Numbered from the stretch's first letter, positions 27,193 through 36,527 are shown. The stretch is 63,679 nt of DNA from an uncultured Flavobacteriales bacterium (GCA_959608625.1 CAUHQV010000011.1:1-63679); one strand, 5' to 3'. Program-made: numbers and translations. The notes: a model not told the origin generated them from the sequence alone.

Positions 27193-27242
27193 GTCATTAA
27201 AAACGGCGCCGGACACATGTGTCCGGCGCCGTTTTTAATGAC
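27193..27242. terminator. 50-nt perfect palindrome, bidirectional terminator
   Basis: Positions 27193-27242 form an uninterrupted inverted repeat with 25-nt arms centred between 27217 and 27218 (core GGCGCCGGACACATGTGTCC). Stem ends are AAAAA and TTTTT, so it can terminate both convergent transcripts, the PepSY-like gene and the CWC gene. Confidence 0.92.
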
Positions 27243-27251
27243 GAATATCCT

Positions 27252-27449
27252 CTATTTCTTCATCGGCCGCTTGAGCCGGGCCGCTTTATTGAGTTCCGCA
27301 ATGCACTCCGGGCACAGGCAACCTTCGTAATTGTCCGCGATAAATCCCATCGCATCCGGTTCAATGGACGTGTTCATGCACCAGCAATTTGTAATGTCTT
27401 CATGCTTGCATTCAAACGTTTTTTTACAGCGAGGGCATTCTTTTTCCAT
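27252..27449 (-). CDS. Cysteine-rich CWC family protein
   Basis: A 65-residue protein with CPRC, FECKHEDITNCWC and CLCPEC, the arrangement of the Cys-rich CWC family, which probably binds one or two zinc ions. It lies 21 nt after the pseudouridine synthase stop on the same strand, so the two are likely co-transcribed. The function is unknown. Confidence 0.85.
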   Translation of the reverse strand: MEKECPRCKKTFECKHEDITNCWCMNTSIEPDAMGFIADNYEGCLCPECIAELNKAARLKRPMKK

Positions 27450-27470
27450 GATATCCTGTAATTACACCGA

Positions 27471-28970
27471 TTATTCCAGTCCGTATTCGCCTTCCTGCCC
27501 TGCCGGAAGCCGTTTGCCGGAAGCGATCATCTTGAGCATGCTCACCTCCTGCTGGGTCAGGTGGCGCCACTGCCCGCGGGGCAGGTTTTTCTTGGTCAGC
27601 GGGCCCAGTTGCACGCGATCCAGTTTCACCACCTCGTATCCCAAATGCTCGAAGATACGGCGGACGATACGGTTGCGCCCCGTATGGATTTCCAGCCCTA
27701 CTTCCTTGTGCGGTGCATCGGGAATATAGGAAACGCCGTCCACTTCTACCGGGCCGTCCTCGAGTTCGATCCCGCCGCGTATAGCGCCCATGTCATTTGC
27801 CGTAAGAGTTTTATCGAGCGTCACATGGTAAGTCTTCTTGATATTGCTGGAAGGATGCATGATCCCCCGGGCTAATTCCCCGTCGTTGGTGAACAGCAGA
27901 AGCCCCATCGTCGTGCGGTCGAGACGCCCAACGGGATAGATCCGTTCCTTGGCGGCATTTTTGATCAGTTCCATCACCGTATGGCGGTTGTCGGGATCGT
28001 CCGTGGTTGTGATGTAATTCTTCGGCTTGTTCAGCAGGACGTATACCTTTTTCTCGGCCTTGAGTTCCACCCCGTCGAATCGCACCTCGTCCGTGGGCAT
28101 CACTTTGTAGCCCATCTCGGTGATCACTTTCCCGTTCACCTGTACCGATCCCGAGGCAATGTACATGTCCGCATCGCGGCGCGAGCACACTCCGGAGTGG
28201 GCGATGAACTTATTGAGCCGCATACCTTCCTCCGCCTCTTTCTTGGCAGGCTTCGGGCGGGCGGCAAAACGCCCCCCGGCGGCATATGGTCTCTTGGGCA
28301 TATTTTCGCGGTCACCGTCCCGCTCCAAACGTTTTTTCGTCAGGCTGGCCGACGAGCGTACCCGGTCTTCATACCGGCCTTCGTAAGTGCTGTGGCGGCG
28401 GGCCTGCTGGTCCCGGGCCTCGGCTTCCTGTTGGGCTTCGGCTTCCATTTCTTTGCGTTTGTCGGCAGAGATGAAAACACTCTTCTTACTTCCGAAATTC
28501 AGGCCCGGTTTTCCAGCCGCACGGCGCCTGTTCTCCGAAAACGACGAACCCTTTTTAGGTGCGAATCCCTCCCGGGTGTTTTCCCGAAAAGACCTCTGCG
28601 AACCTTCCTGCTCCTGAGGACGCCCCCCATATGCCCCGAATCCCGGGCGCTTGGCGGCGAAACCGCCGCGCGCTGGCCCGGCTCCTGCCGGGCGGCCTGT
28701 TCCGAAAGGACGTTTCTGTCCGAAACTTTCCCCTTCCCGGCGGGGACGGCTTTCTTTATCGTCAAAACGACCCGGGCGGTCGTTCCCATAGGCTTTTGCA
28801 GCCCCGAATCCCGGGCGCTTGGCGGCGAAACTGCCGCGCGCTGGCCCGGCTCCTGCCGGGCGGCCTGTTCCGAAGGATCGTTTTCTTTCAAAATTCCCTC
28901 CCTCCCTGCGTGGGTTATTTTCCCCTTTATCGGGCCGCCCCGGGCGGTTATTCTCTTTCCTTATCATCAT
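27471..28970 (-). CDS. rRNA pseudouridine synthase (RluB/RsuA family) with long basic N-terminal extension
   Basis: A 499-residue protein (start at the paired ATGs 28970/28967). The C-terminal half is a normal RluB/RsuA enzyme: S4 domain from about residue 250 (MRLNKFIAHSGVCSRRDADMY) and catalytic domain with GRLDRTTMGLLLFTNDG, catalytic Asp351. Residues 1-245 are low-complexity, rich in Arg, Gly, Pro and Lys, and contain two copies of FGTGRPAGAGPARG encoded by 74-nt direct repeats. The basic tail probably binds RNA or is disordered; extended tails are known in Bacteroidota RluB-like proteins. A promoter lies about 60 nt upstream. Confidence 0.9.
   Translation of the reverse strand: MMIRKENNRPGRPDKGENNPRREGGNFERKRSFGTGRPAGAGPARGSFAAKRPGFGAAKAYGNDRPGRFDDKESRPRREGESFGQKRPFGTGRPAGAGPARGGFAAKRPGFGAYGGRPQEQEGSQRSFRENTREGFAPKKGSSFSENRRRAAGKPGLNFGSKKSVFISADKRKEMEAEAQQEAEARDQQARRHSTYEGRYEDRVRSSASLTKKRLERDGDRENMPKRPYAAGGRFAARPKPAKKEAEEGMRLNKFIAHSGVCSRRDADMYIASGSVQVNGKVITEMGYKVMPTDEVRFDGVELKAEKKVYVLLNKPKNYITTTDDPDNRHTVMELIKNAAKERIYPVGRLDRTTMGLLLFTNDGELARGIMHPSSNIKKTYHVTLDKTLTANDMGAIRGGIELEDGPVEVDGVSYIPDAPHKEVGLEIHTGRNRIVRRIFEHLGYEVVKLDRVQLGPLTKKNLPRGQWRHLTQQEVSMLKMIASGKRLPAGQEGEYGLE
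28633..28706. repeat. 74-nt direct repeat, copy 1 (inside pseudouridine synthase gene)
   Basis: Matches 28801-28874 at 73 of 74 positions. Both copies are in the same frame and encode the FGTGRPAGAGPARG unit of the basic tail. Distance between copy starts is 168 nt (56 codons). Confidence 0.92.
28801..28874. repeat. 74-nt direct repeat, copy 2
   Basis: Differs from the copy at 28633-28706 by a single C/T change. A phase-preserving spacing of 168 nt means recombination would remove or add 56 codons without a frameshift. Confidence 0.92.
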
Positions 28971-29033
28971 ACGTATTTTTAAAATTGCTGCCTCCCGGCA
29001 GTAAATCCGTTTTGAGGGTATATTCCCACGGGA

Positions 29034-29060
29034 CAAAGATACCGCAATTAATCGAACAAA
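29034..29060 (-). promoter_or_regulatory. Promoter of the pseudouridine synthase gene
   Basis: The minus strand has TTTG (29057-29060) and TATCTTTG (29034-29041), an exact -7 box with a short 15-nt spacer. Its position upstream of 28970 also excludes the in-frame ATG at 29036 as start. Confidence 0.6.
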
Positions 29061-29125
29061 ATGCGGAGATTATTTTTAATTGTGGCCGGTTATGGGTATT
29101 TTTACCTCTCCCTAAAAAAGCACCG

Positions 29126-31930
29126 ATGCCTACACTGATAGCCCAGATAACCCGCGACATACTCTCTTGTGGAACAGACCTGAAAGACGTGGCCCTGGTA
29201 GTCCCGGGGCGGCGCGCCGGGCTCTTTTTCCGCCGGGAGATCGTCCGGCAGGACGAGCGGGCGACGTTCCTGCCCAGGATATATACCATCGAAGACCTGG
29301 CCGAAAAACTCTCCCGGCTGCAAAGCATCGACAATATCTCCCTGCTGTTCGAATTTTACGAGGCCTACCGCGATACAGTGGCCGAAGCCGACCGGGAACC
29401 CTTCGATGTATTCGCCCGTTGGGGGCAAACCCTGCTGGCTGATTTCAATGAAATTGACCGGTATATGCTGCCGCCCGATGCCGTATTCTCCACCCTGCAG
29501 GACGTGGAACACATCGAGGACTGGGATCCGGCCGACCCTATAAGCCCCCTGATGGCCCAACACAAGGATTTCTGGCACCTGGCGGAAAATTTATACTCCG
29601 CCTTGCGGCAGAGACTGCTCGGACAAGGGAAAGGATACGCGGGGATGATCACCCGCCGGGCCGCGGAAAACCTGTCCCGCAGCACGGAGATACTCCGGGA
29701 TCATCACACGTGGGTATTCGCGGGATTCAATGCCTTGAGCCGTTCGGAAGAAGAGATCGTAAAATTCTTTATCCGGGAAAAGGATGCCCGCGTATATTAC
29801 GACGGCGACAAATATTACATGGACAATTCCCGGCATTCCGCCGGGACGTTCCTGCGCCGGGTCAAGGACGATGCCACGTTGGGGAAAGACTTCAAATGGA
29901 ACGGGGATTCCCTGTCCGCCCGGAAAAAACTCCGCCTGATCGGCGCGCCGAAAAGGGTGGCTCAGGCCAAAGCGGCGGCCGAAATTTTGAAAGGTCTGGT
30001 AGCAGCCGGTAATTCCTTAGAAAATACCGCCCTGGTGCTGGCGGACGAAAGCCTGCTGATACCCATGCTGTCCTCCCTGCCGACGGAAATACCGGCGGTC
30101 AATGTGACGATGGGATATCCGCTGTCGGGACTCCCCTCGGCGGGACTGGCGGACGGTTTGCTGGCTTTGTACTCCACCCCGGGGAAACTCCGCCTGAAAG
30201 GCTACTATTACAAGGATGTCCTTTCCCTGCTGCGGCAAAATATCTGCTCGGAGTGGCTCTCGGAAAACGGGACCGACTATGCGGAGATCATTTGCCGGAA
30301 GATCGTACGGAACGATATTGTCGACTTCCGTCCCGAAAAGATGGGGGAAGATTTCCCGGAAAATATCCGGACAAAGATCGCTCTCTTGTTCCCCGGTACG
30401 CCGGGCAGTCCCTTGGATGTATGCCGGCGGGTACTTTCGGTCGTAGATTCCACCCGGCAGTCCGCCGAAGGAATGGACGACCTGACTCGGGAATACCTGT
30501 TCAAACTTTCCGGCGTATTTTCCACCTTGTGCGATTATATGGAGCGATACCCGTATATCGAGAACCTGCCCACCCTGTCCGGATTCTACCGCCAGGGGAT
30601 ATCCCGCCAGAAGATCGACTTTTATGGAGAACCTCTCGAAGGGCTGCAACTGATGGGCCTGCTCGAGACGCGCCTACTGGATTTCAAAAACCTGATTCTC
30701 ACCGGGGTCAACGAAGGGGTGCTGCCTGCCGGCCGGTCGGACAATTCATTCATCCCGTATGACGTGAAGCGGCATTTCGAACTGCCTACCTACAGCGAAA
30801 TGGACGCCATCTATTCCTACCATTTCTTCCGGCTGCTCCAGCGGGCCGAGAACGTGACCATCGTCTACAATACCGAGCAGGGCGACCTGGGGCAGGTGGA
30901 GCCCAGCCGGTTCCTGCTGCAACTCAAGCACGATTTCAAGGATCTGTGGGATATCGAGGAACTCAGCCTGTCTTTCGGGGCGCCCGAATTGCCCGCCCGC
31001 ACCGTACGCCGGGCGAAAAGCGACCTGGCCCTGGGACGCATCCGGGAAATCCTCTCCCGGGGTATATCCCCGTCCACGCTCAATATGTACCTGTGCAACC
31101 CGATGGAATTCTATTACCGGAAGGTGCTGGGCGTAGAGGGAACCGAAGAAGTGGAAGAAACGGCCGCCGCCAATACGATGGGCAGCATCGTTCACGGAGT
31201 CCTATCCTCGCTTTACGAAGGACAAAAAGGGATTCCCCTGACCACAGGAGCCCTGAAAGAAATGGACCGTATCTCGGACCAAGCCGTCAAGGAGACTTTC
31301 CTGCACTATATGCAGGGGAAGGATTTCTCGTTCGGACGGAATTACCTGGTCTACGAAGCCGTGAAGCGTATGGTGAAAAACTTTATCGCCGCCGAAACGG
31401 AACAAGTAGCCCGCGGAGCCCGTATCGTAATCCAGGAATTGGAAACAACCTTGGAATGCCCCTTTGAAAGCGGACTTTTAGGCGTGCCCGTCATCCTGAA
31501 AGGACAGGCAGACCGGATAGATATTTACAACGGCACATTGCGTATCGTCGATTACAAGACCGGGCGAACGGATCCTGCGGAATTACGGCTGGAATCCCTG
31601 GAGCAGATCTCGGCCGCCGTCCTCGGCCCTCAGGAAAAAGAAATACCTTTTACCAAGCCGAAAGCCCTACAAGTGCTGATGTATGCCTATATGTATGCCC
31701 AGGAAAAACAAATGACCAGTAATTTCAATGCGGGGATCATTTCGCTGCGAAACCCATCGGCAGGGCTCATCGGGCTCCATTTCACGACCGAAAAAGCCCG
31801 TACCTACCGTTATGACCTCACAGGAGAGGACTTAATAAAATTCGGAGAAACGCTGGAACGCATTTTTGCCGGGATGCTCGATCCGGGCGTTCCTTTTGTC
31901 GAAATAGGGCCGCTGTACTACGATATTTGA
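29126..31930 (+). CDS. PD-(D/E)XK nuclease family protein (AddB-like)
   Basis: A 934-residue protein resembling AddB-type helicase-nuclease subunits of double-strand break repair. The N-terminal segment (LVVPGRRAGLFFRREIV) is the degenerate helicase-like start; the C-terminus holds the nuclease motif VDYKTGR (Asp809, Lys811) preceded by LKGQADRIDIYNGTL. STLNMYLCNPMEFYYRKVLGVE is the typical region linked to iron-sulfur or nuclease domain entry. The start at 29126 is chosen because the 189 upstream codons are antisense to the pseudouridine synthase gene. The usual addA helicase partner is not next to it. Its stop overlaps the convergent methyltransferase gene by 13 nt. Confidence 0.85.
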   Translation: MPTLIAQITRDILSCGTDLKDVALVVPGRRAGLFFRREIVRQDERATFLPRIYTIEDLAEKLSRLQSIDNISLLFEFYEAYRDTVAEADREPFDVFARWGQTLLADFNEIDRYMLPPDAVFSTLQDVEHIEDWDPADPISPLMAQHKDFWHLAENLYSALRQRLLGQGKGYAGMITRRAAENLSRSTEILRDHHTWVFAGFNALSRSEEEIVKFFIREKDARVYYDGDKYYMDNSRHSAGTFLRRVKDDATLGKDFKWNGDSLSARKKLRLIGAPKRVAQAKAAAEILKGLVAAGNSLENTALVLADESLLIPMLSSLPTEIPAVNVTMGYPLSGLPSAGLADGLLALYSTPGKLRLKGYYYKDVLSLLRQNICSEWLSENGTDYAEIICRKIVRNDIVDFRPEKMGEDFPENIRTKIALLFPGTPGSPLDVCRRVLSVVDSTRQSAEGMDDLTREYLFKLSGVFSTLCDYMERYPYIENLPTLSGFYRQGISRQKIDFYGEPLEGLQLMGLLETRLLDFKNLILTGVNEGVLPAGRSDNSFIPYDVKRHFELPTYSEMDAIYSYHFFRLLQRAENVTIVYNTEQGDLGQVEPSRFLLQLKHDFKDLWDIEELSLSFGAPELPARTVRRAKSDLALGRIREILSRGISPSTLNMYLCNPMEFYYRKVLGVEGTEEVEETAAANTMGSIVHGVLSSLYEGQKGIPLTTGALKEMDRISDQAVKETFLHYMQGKDFSFGRNYLVYEAVKRMVKNFIAAETEQVARGARIVIQELETTLECPFESGLLGVPVILKGQADRIDIYNGTLRIVDYKTGRTDPAELRLESLEQISAAVLGPQEKEIPFTKPKALQVLMYAYMYAQEKQMTSNFNAGIISLRNPSAGLIGLHFTTEKARTYRYDLTGEDLIKFGETLERIFAGMLDPGVPFVEIGPLYYDI

Positions 31931-32454
31931 CGCAGTTTAGCGAATACGTCCCACAAGACGACCCCGACGCATACCGCCACGTTGAGCGAATGTTTCGTCC
32001 CCTCCTGAGGGACTTCCAGCGCACCGTCGCAGGCATCCACCACTTCCTGCTCCACGCCGAACACTTCGTTGCCGAATACCAGGGCATACTGCCGCCCGGA
32101 TTCTACGGTAAAATCGTCCAGCATTTCACTGCCTTCGACCTGCTCGACGGCCAGCACCCGCACCCCTTGCTCTTTCAATGCCTCCACCGCATCGGCGGTT
32201 CTTTCAAAATATTCCCATTCCACGCTTTCGGTCGCCCCCAAGGCCGTACGCTGAATGTCCTTATGCGGGGGGCGGGCAGTGATCCCGCACAGATACAGCT
32301 TTTTTACGGCAAAAGCATCGCAGGTACGGAATACCGAACCGACGTTGTTCAGGCTCCGCATATTGTCGAGCACAACATATACAGGACGCTTTTCCATCGC
32401 CCGGAATTCGGGGACTGTCCTGCGCTCCAAGGCATCCGAAGATAATTTTTGCAT
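31918..32454 (-). CDS. SpoU/TrmH family RNA 2'-O-methyltransferase
   Basis: A 178-residue SPOUT methyltransferase acting on rRNA or tRNA. Seen: YVVLDNMRSLNNVGSVFRTCDAFAVKKLYLCG, the core SAM/knot block ALVFGNEVFGV, and LEVPQEGTKHSLNVAVCVGVVLW at the end. The start at 32454 is favoured over 32487 since a -7 box covers 32485-32492. It is convergent with the AddB-like gene and overlaps it by 13 nt. The exact RNA target is unknown. Confidence 0.9.
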   Translation of the reverse strand: MQKLSSDALERRTVPEFRAMEKRPVYVVLDNMRSLNNVGSVFRTCDAFAVKKLYLCGITARPPHKDIQRTALGATESVEWEYFERTADAVEALKEQGVRVLAVEQVEGSEMLDDFTVESGRQYALVFGNEVFGVEQEVVDACDGALEVPQEGTKHSLNVAVCVGVVLWDVFAKLRQIS

Positions 32455-32484
32455 GGTAAAACGATCCGTAACAGTTAACTTTTG

Positions 32485-32492
32485 CAAAAATA
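32485..32492 (-). promoter_or_regulatory. -7 box of the SpoU methyltransferase gene
   Basis: The minus strand reads TATTTTTG, an exact -7 match, 31 nt above the chosen start. It overlaps the first in-frame ATG, so that ATG is unlikely to be used. Confidence 0.5.
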
Positions 32493-32598
32493 GTGATAAG
32501 AAATGACGAAATTGCTTTAATTTAGCAGATTGTTAAGGCGGTTTTCGCATTATAATGCTTTACTTTGCCTTCAAACCAAAACCAAAATTAGAAAGACC

Positions 32599-33294
32599 AT
32601 GAAGAATCTGATCGCCGCCACCGCGTTGATGTTATTCGCGCCGATGGCACTCGTTGCACAAGACATTAACATACAGAACCTTCCGCACATAGACGTCCCG
32701 GGCCATGCCGAAGCCAAGGTACAGCCCGATACGTTCGAGATCACCGTCGCTTTCGGGGAAACCAAAGAATTCTTCGGCAAGCAGAACATCGAAAAGCTGG
32801 AGCAGCAGATCATAAACGTGCTGAAAAAACACAACATAGACGTCAAGAAGGACGTGAAAGTGACCGGTTCGTACAACGTAGCCGACGGAAAGACCGTCTT
32901 TATCCGCAAGCGCGTCACCTTTTCGGTAGGCAGCTACGCGGATTATTACGCGATAGCCAAGGAGCTGGACTTCAAAGGTGTGGAAAAAGTTTCCATCACC
33001 AAGGCCAGCTATTCGGGCGAGGATGCCCTCAAATCCTCTCTGCGGGCCCAGGCATTGGCGGATGCCAGTAAATCGGCCCGCGAGATCCTCTCCGGATCCA
33101 GCGCGAAGATCGGGCGCATCCTTTCCGTGAATGCCGGTCGGGCCTACATCCAGACCCGGATGGTCAATACCGCCTATATGGCGGATATGGCCGTGGCCGC
33201 CAAGGCGTCCGGATACGAAAGCATTGAACAAAGCGACGATATCACCATTACGTTCGACCTACAGGCTTCGTTCGAGATCGTCCAACCTAATTAA
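32599..33294 (+). CDS. SIMPL (DUF541) domain protein
   Basis: A 231-residue exported protein: signal peptide (MKNLIAATALMLFAPMALVAQ) then a SIMPL domain with HIDVPGHAEAKVQPDTFEITVAFGE, KVTGSYNVADGKTVFIRKRVTFSV, RAQALADASKSAREILSG and a closing TITFDLQASFEI. The start at 32599 is chosen over 32530 for the signal peptide. SIMPL proteins occur in the periplasm with a proposed stress role. It is 25 nt upstream of the TolC-like gene, so it likely leads that operon. Confidence 0.88.
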   Translation: MKNLIAATALMLFAPMALVAQDINIQNLPHIDVPGHAEAKVQPDTFEITVAFGETKEFFGKQNIEKLEQQIINVLKKHNIDVKKDVKVTGSYNVADGKTVFIRKRVTFSVGSYADYYAIAKELDFKGVEKVSITKASYSGEDALKSSLRAQALADASKSAREILSGSSAKIGRILSVNAGRAYIQTRMVNTAYMADMAVAAKASGYESIEQSDDITITFDLQASFEIVQPN

Positions 33295-33318
33295 TCATAA
33301 AACCGTTTTCATCCGTAC

Positions 33319-34683
33319 ATGTCATCGAACACTAAAAAAACGCTTTTCTTACTGATCCTAGCATTCCCGTTTGTGGCCGCAACGGCGCAGACGAAAGAGG
33401 ATACCCTGCCCCGGCCGGCCACCATGGAACAATGCGTCCAATACGCCATAAGCCACAACATAAGCATCAGCCAGGCCGAAAGGAATGTCGATCTGTCCAA
33501 AGTGGATAAAACGGCGGCTATCGGCGCATTCCTGCCATCGCTGGGTGCATCGTCGAACTACAGTTTTAACAAGGGTTTCAGTTTCGACGCAAATACCAAC
33601 CTGCGAACCAACCAGCAGCAACAGGGCATGAGTTTCGGCATATCGACCCAACTCAATGTGTTCAACGGCCTAAAGGATATCAATACCTACCGCCGAGCAC
33701 AGCTCGAGCATGCTTCGCAGCGATACAATAGCGAAAAGATACTCAACGACGTATCCCTGAACGTAGTCAGTGCCTATATCAGCATTCTGGCTGCTTTGGA
33801 ATACCAGAAAGTGACCTATTCGCAGCGGGAACTGTCCCGGATGCAGGTAGAGCGCATCCAAAAGATGTACGACGCCGGCAAAAACTCCTTGGGAGACCTT
33901 TATGAAGTGCAGGCAACCCTGGCCCGGGACGAGCAGGCATTGGTAGAAGCCAACAACCAGATCGACCTGGCCTATCTCACGCTCAAGCAACTGCTGGCCC
34001 TCGACCTTTCGTACGATCTGCAAATAGAGACTTCGGGATACGACATCGTAGCCCAATCCCCGATCATGTCGATGAGTACGCTGAACATCTACCGCGCCGC
34101 CGAGGCCAACCTGCCGGAAATGCGCAAAGCGCGTAACGATATCGACGTCTCCCGCCGCAGCCTGGCTATCGCAAAAGGTTCCTACCTGCCGACTATCTCG
34201 GCCAACTACGGATGGAGCGACAGTTTTATTTTCGATTATAAGAACGCCAGCGGCCCCGTTTCTATCGGCGACCAGTGGGACAACAACTCCCGCCACAGTC
34301 TGGGTGTAGGCCTTTCCATTCCTATCTTCAACCGCCTGTCCACATATAGTTCAGTGAGCCGCTCGAAGATAAACCTCGAAATAGCCCGGCTGAACCTGGC
34401 CCAGGCGCGGCTGGATCTCCAACAGAACGTAGAAAAAGCCTATTCGGATGCTTCGTCTTCGTATAAAAGCTACCTGGCTTCGGTAAAAGCTACCGAATCG
34501 TCCCGGGAGGCCCTGCGATACGCCACCGAGAAATTCGAAGTGGGCAAAATCAATTCGTTCGACTACGAAACCGCCAAAAACATGCTGATGAAGAGCCAGG
34601 GAGACCTGCTCCGGGCAAAATTCGACTACATATTCAAAGTCAAGCTGCTCGAATTCTACCAATCGCAGGAAATCACCTACTGA
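33319..34683 (+). CDS. TolC family outer-membrane efflux protein
   Basis: A 454-residue outer-membrane channel. A signal peptide ends at ATAQ, and two TolC repeats follow with the usual long helices: ATMEQCVQYAISHNISISQAERNVDLS and a second half with IPIFNRLSTYSSVSRSKINLEIARLNLAQARLDL. It would form the outer-membrane exit duct with the periplasmic adaptor encoded next. An inner-membrane pump gene is not present in this cluster. Confidence 0.93.
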   Translation: MSSNTKKTLFLLILAFPFVAATAQTKEDTLPRPATMEQCVQYAISHNISISQAERNVDLSKVDKTAAIGAFLPSLGASSNYSFNKGFSFDANTNLRTNQQQQGMSFGISTQLNVFNGLKDINTYRRAQLEHASQRYNSEKILNDVSLNVVSAYISILAALEYQKVTYSQRELSRMQVERIQKMYDAGKNSLGDLYEVQATLARDEQALVEANNQIDLAYLTLKQLLALDLSYDLQIETSGYDIVAQSPIMSMSTLNIYRAAEANLPEMRKARNDIDVSRRSLAIAKGSYLPTISANYGWSDSFIFDYKNASGPVSIGDQWDNNSRHSLGVGLSIPIFNRLSTYSSVSRSKINLEIARLNLAQARLDLQQNVEKAYSDASSSYKSYLASVKATESSREALRYATEKFEVGKINSFDYETAKNMLMKSQGDLLRAKFDYIFKVKLLEFYQSQEITY

Positions 34684-34722
34684 AAAAGATCATAACAACG
34701 CTAAAAACCTAACAGACGCAAA

Positions 34723-35973
34723 ATGGCAAAAAGCAAAAAGAAAAAGTATATCATCCTGGGCGTGGTAGCCCTGATCATCGTACTGGCGCTGATGAAGAGT
34801 TGCGGAGTATTCGGCACGACCGAAAGAGTGGACATTGTCAACACTCAGAAAGCGAATACCGCGACTATCGTCCAGATAGTAACCGCTTCCGGAAAAATAA
34901 AACCGTCCACCGAGGTCAAGATCGCACCCGAAGTATCCGGAGAGATCACCCAGCTTACGGTCAAGGAAGGTGACGAAGTCAAAAAAGGCCAACTATTGGT
35001 ACAGATCAAACAGGATATCTATATTTCCGCCGTCAACCGGGCCCAGGCTGCCGTCCAGCAGTCTATCGCATCCCTCGAACAGTCGGCTGCCCGCCTGAAA
35101 GAATCGGAAAGCGAATACAAACGCAGCAAAGCCCTCTATGAGAGCGGAACCATCGCACAGGCCGACTGGGAAACGACCGAGGCCAACTATAAAGTGGCCA
35201 AACTCACATACGATGCCTCCAAATCGAGCCTTGAAAGTGCAAGGGCTTCGTTGAAAGAGGCCGAGGACAACCTGATGCGCACCCAGATATTCGCGCCGAT
35301 AGACGGCACGATCTCCAAACTGAACGTCGAAGCCGGCGAACGCGTAGTGGGTACCGCCCAGATGGCCGGAACCGAAGTGCTCCGCGTAGCCAACCTGGAC
35401 AGCATGGAAGTAGAGGTGACCGTTGGGGAGAACGATATCGTGAAACTGGCCGTAGGCAACCCCGTAAATATCGAAGTGGATGCTTACTGGGGTAAAAAAT
35501 TCAAAGGCCGCGTCACGGAGATCGCATCTTCGGCCGCCAATGTTACGGAAACCTCTTCCGCCGATCAGGTGACCAACTTCAACGTGAAGATCATCATTCT
35601 CGAGGAATCTTATGAAGCTTTGTCCAAAGAAAAAGGTCTCAAGCACACCCCGTTCAAACCGGGCATGACCGCGTCCGTGGAAATCCAGTCGGATAAAAAG
35701 GACAGCATCCTGGTTGCGCCCATCCGCGCCGTATCCACCCGGCAGATAAAGGACACCCTGTCGGGCGCCAACCAGACCAAAGAGGTCGTATTCACCCTTC
35801 AGGATGGGAAAGCACAGCAGCATGTCGTAGAGACCGGTATTCAGGACGACGAGAACATCGAAATCGTCTCCGGACTGGAAAAGGACCAGGAGATCATTAC
35901 CGGACCTTATTCCCTGGTTTCAAAGACGCTAAAAGACGGGCAGGCCGTCAAAACAGCCGAAAAGAAAAAGTAA
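34723..35973 (+). CDS. Periplasmic adaptor (HlyD/MacA-like membrane fusion protein)
   Basis: A 416-residue adaptor with one N-terminal membrane helix (IILGVVALIIVLALM). The lipoyl-like half-motifs flank a long helical hairpin: IAPEVSGEITQLTVKEGDEVKKGQLLVQI, then FAPIDGTISKLNVEAGERVVG. Beta-barrel and membrane-proximal regions follow, with FKPGMTASVEI. This links an inner-membrane pump to TolC; the MacA-like layout suggests an ABC pump, but no macB is adjacent, since aroK comes next. Confidence 0.92.
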   Translation: MAKSKKKKYIILGVVALIIVLALMKSCGVFGTTERVDIVNTQKANTATIVQIVTASGKIKPSTEVKIAPEVSGEITQLTVKEGDEVKKGQLLVQIKQDIYISAVNRAQAAVQQSIASLEQSAARLKESESEYKRSKALYESGTIAQADWETTEANYKVAKLTYDASKSSLESARASLKEAEDNLMRTQIFAPIDGTISKLNVEAGERVVGTAQMAGTEVLRVANLDSMEVEVTVGENDIVKLAVGNPVNIEVDAYWGKKFKGRVTEIASSAANVTETSSADQVTNFNVKIIILEESYEALSKEKGLKHTPFKPGMTASVEIQSDKKDSILVAPIRAVSTRQIKDTLSGANQTKEVVFTLQDGKAQQHVVETGIQDDENIEIVSGLEKDQEIITGPYSLVSKTLKDGQAVKTAEKKK

Positions 35974-35988
35974 ATAAAAAGCACTCCG

Positions 35989-36516
35989 ATGAAAATCGTT
36001 CTGCTGGGATACATGGGCAGTGGCAAGACGGCGATGGGCCGGGTACTCAACCGACAGTTGGGGCTCCGTTCCATCGACCTGGACAATTATATCGAACAAA
36101 CGGAAGAGATGTCCGTGCCGGAAATATTCCGCCGCTACGGCGAGGGGGGGTTCCGGGAGATCGAAGCCTACCACCTGCGCCAGATCATGGAGAACGAAGA
36201 TAATTTCGTCCTTTCCCTGGGGGGAGGAACCCCCTGTTTTTTGAACAACATGGATTACCTCGGTGGAAAATGCGCCACCGTCTACCTCTCGGCCTCTCCT
36301 ATTATCCTGGCCGAACGCCTGGCTTGCAGTACGACCAAACGTCCGCTGCTCAAAGGAAAAACGGGAGACGAGCTTTTGGAATACGTACGCCAAAGCCTGA
36401 AACAACGGGAGCCGCATTATAAAAGGGCGGATCACGAACTCTCCGTAGAAACCCTCAGCGTAGACGAATCGGGACAAGCCCTGATGGAATTACTGAAAAA
36501 GAACAACATTATATAA
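35989..36516 (+). CDS. aroK: Shikimate kinase
   Basis: A 175-residue kinase phosphorylating shikimate in aromatic amino acid synthesis. P-loop GYMGSGKTAMGRVL begins at residue 6, the shikimate-binding IDLDNYIEQ and FRRYGEGGFREIEA follow, and LSLGGGTPCF is the third motif. The length is typical. It lies 15 nt after the adaptor gene and 11 nt before fabG, so it may share their transcript. Confidence 0.95.
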   Translation: MKIVLLGYMGSGKTAMGRVLNRQLGLRSIDLDNYIEQTEEMSVPEIFRRYGEGGFREIEAYHLRQIMENEDNFVLSLGGGTPCFLNNMDYLGGKCATVYLSASPIILAERLACSTTKRPLLKGKTGDELLEYVRQSLKQREPHYKRADHELSVETLSVDESGQALMELLKKNNII

Positions 36517-36527
36517 CGAAAAAGAAG

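Noticed and set aside
28633..28874. CRISPR-like or mobile repeat
   Set aside because: Only two copies, in frame inside a coding tail, so it is an internal protein duplication.
28559..29125. N-terminal extension of the AddB-like protein
   Set aside because: Antisense to the repeat-rich pseudouridine synthase gene; the protein starts well at the ATG at 29126.
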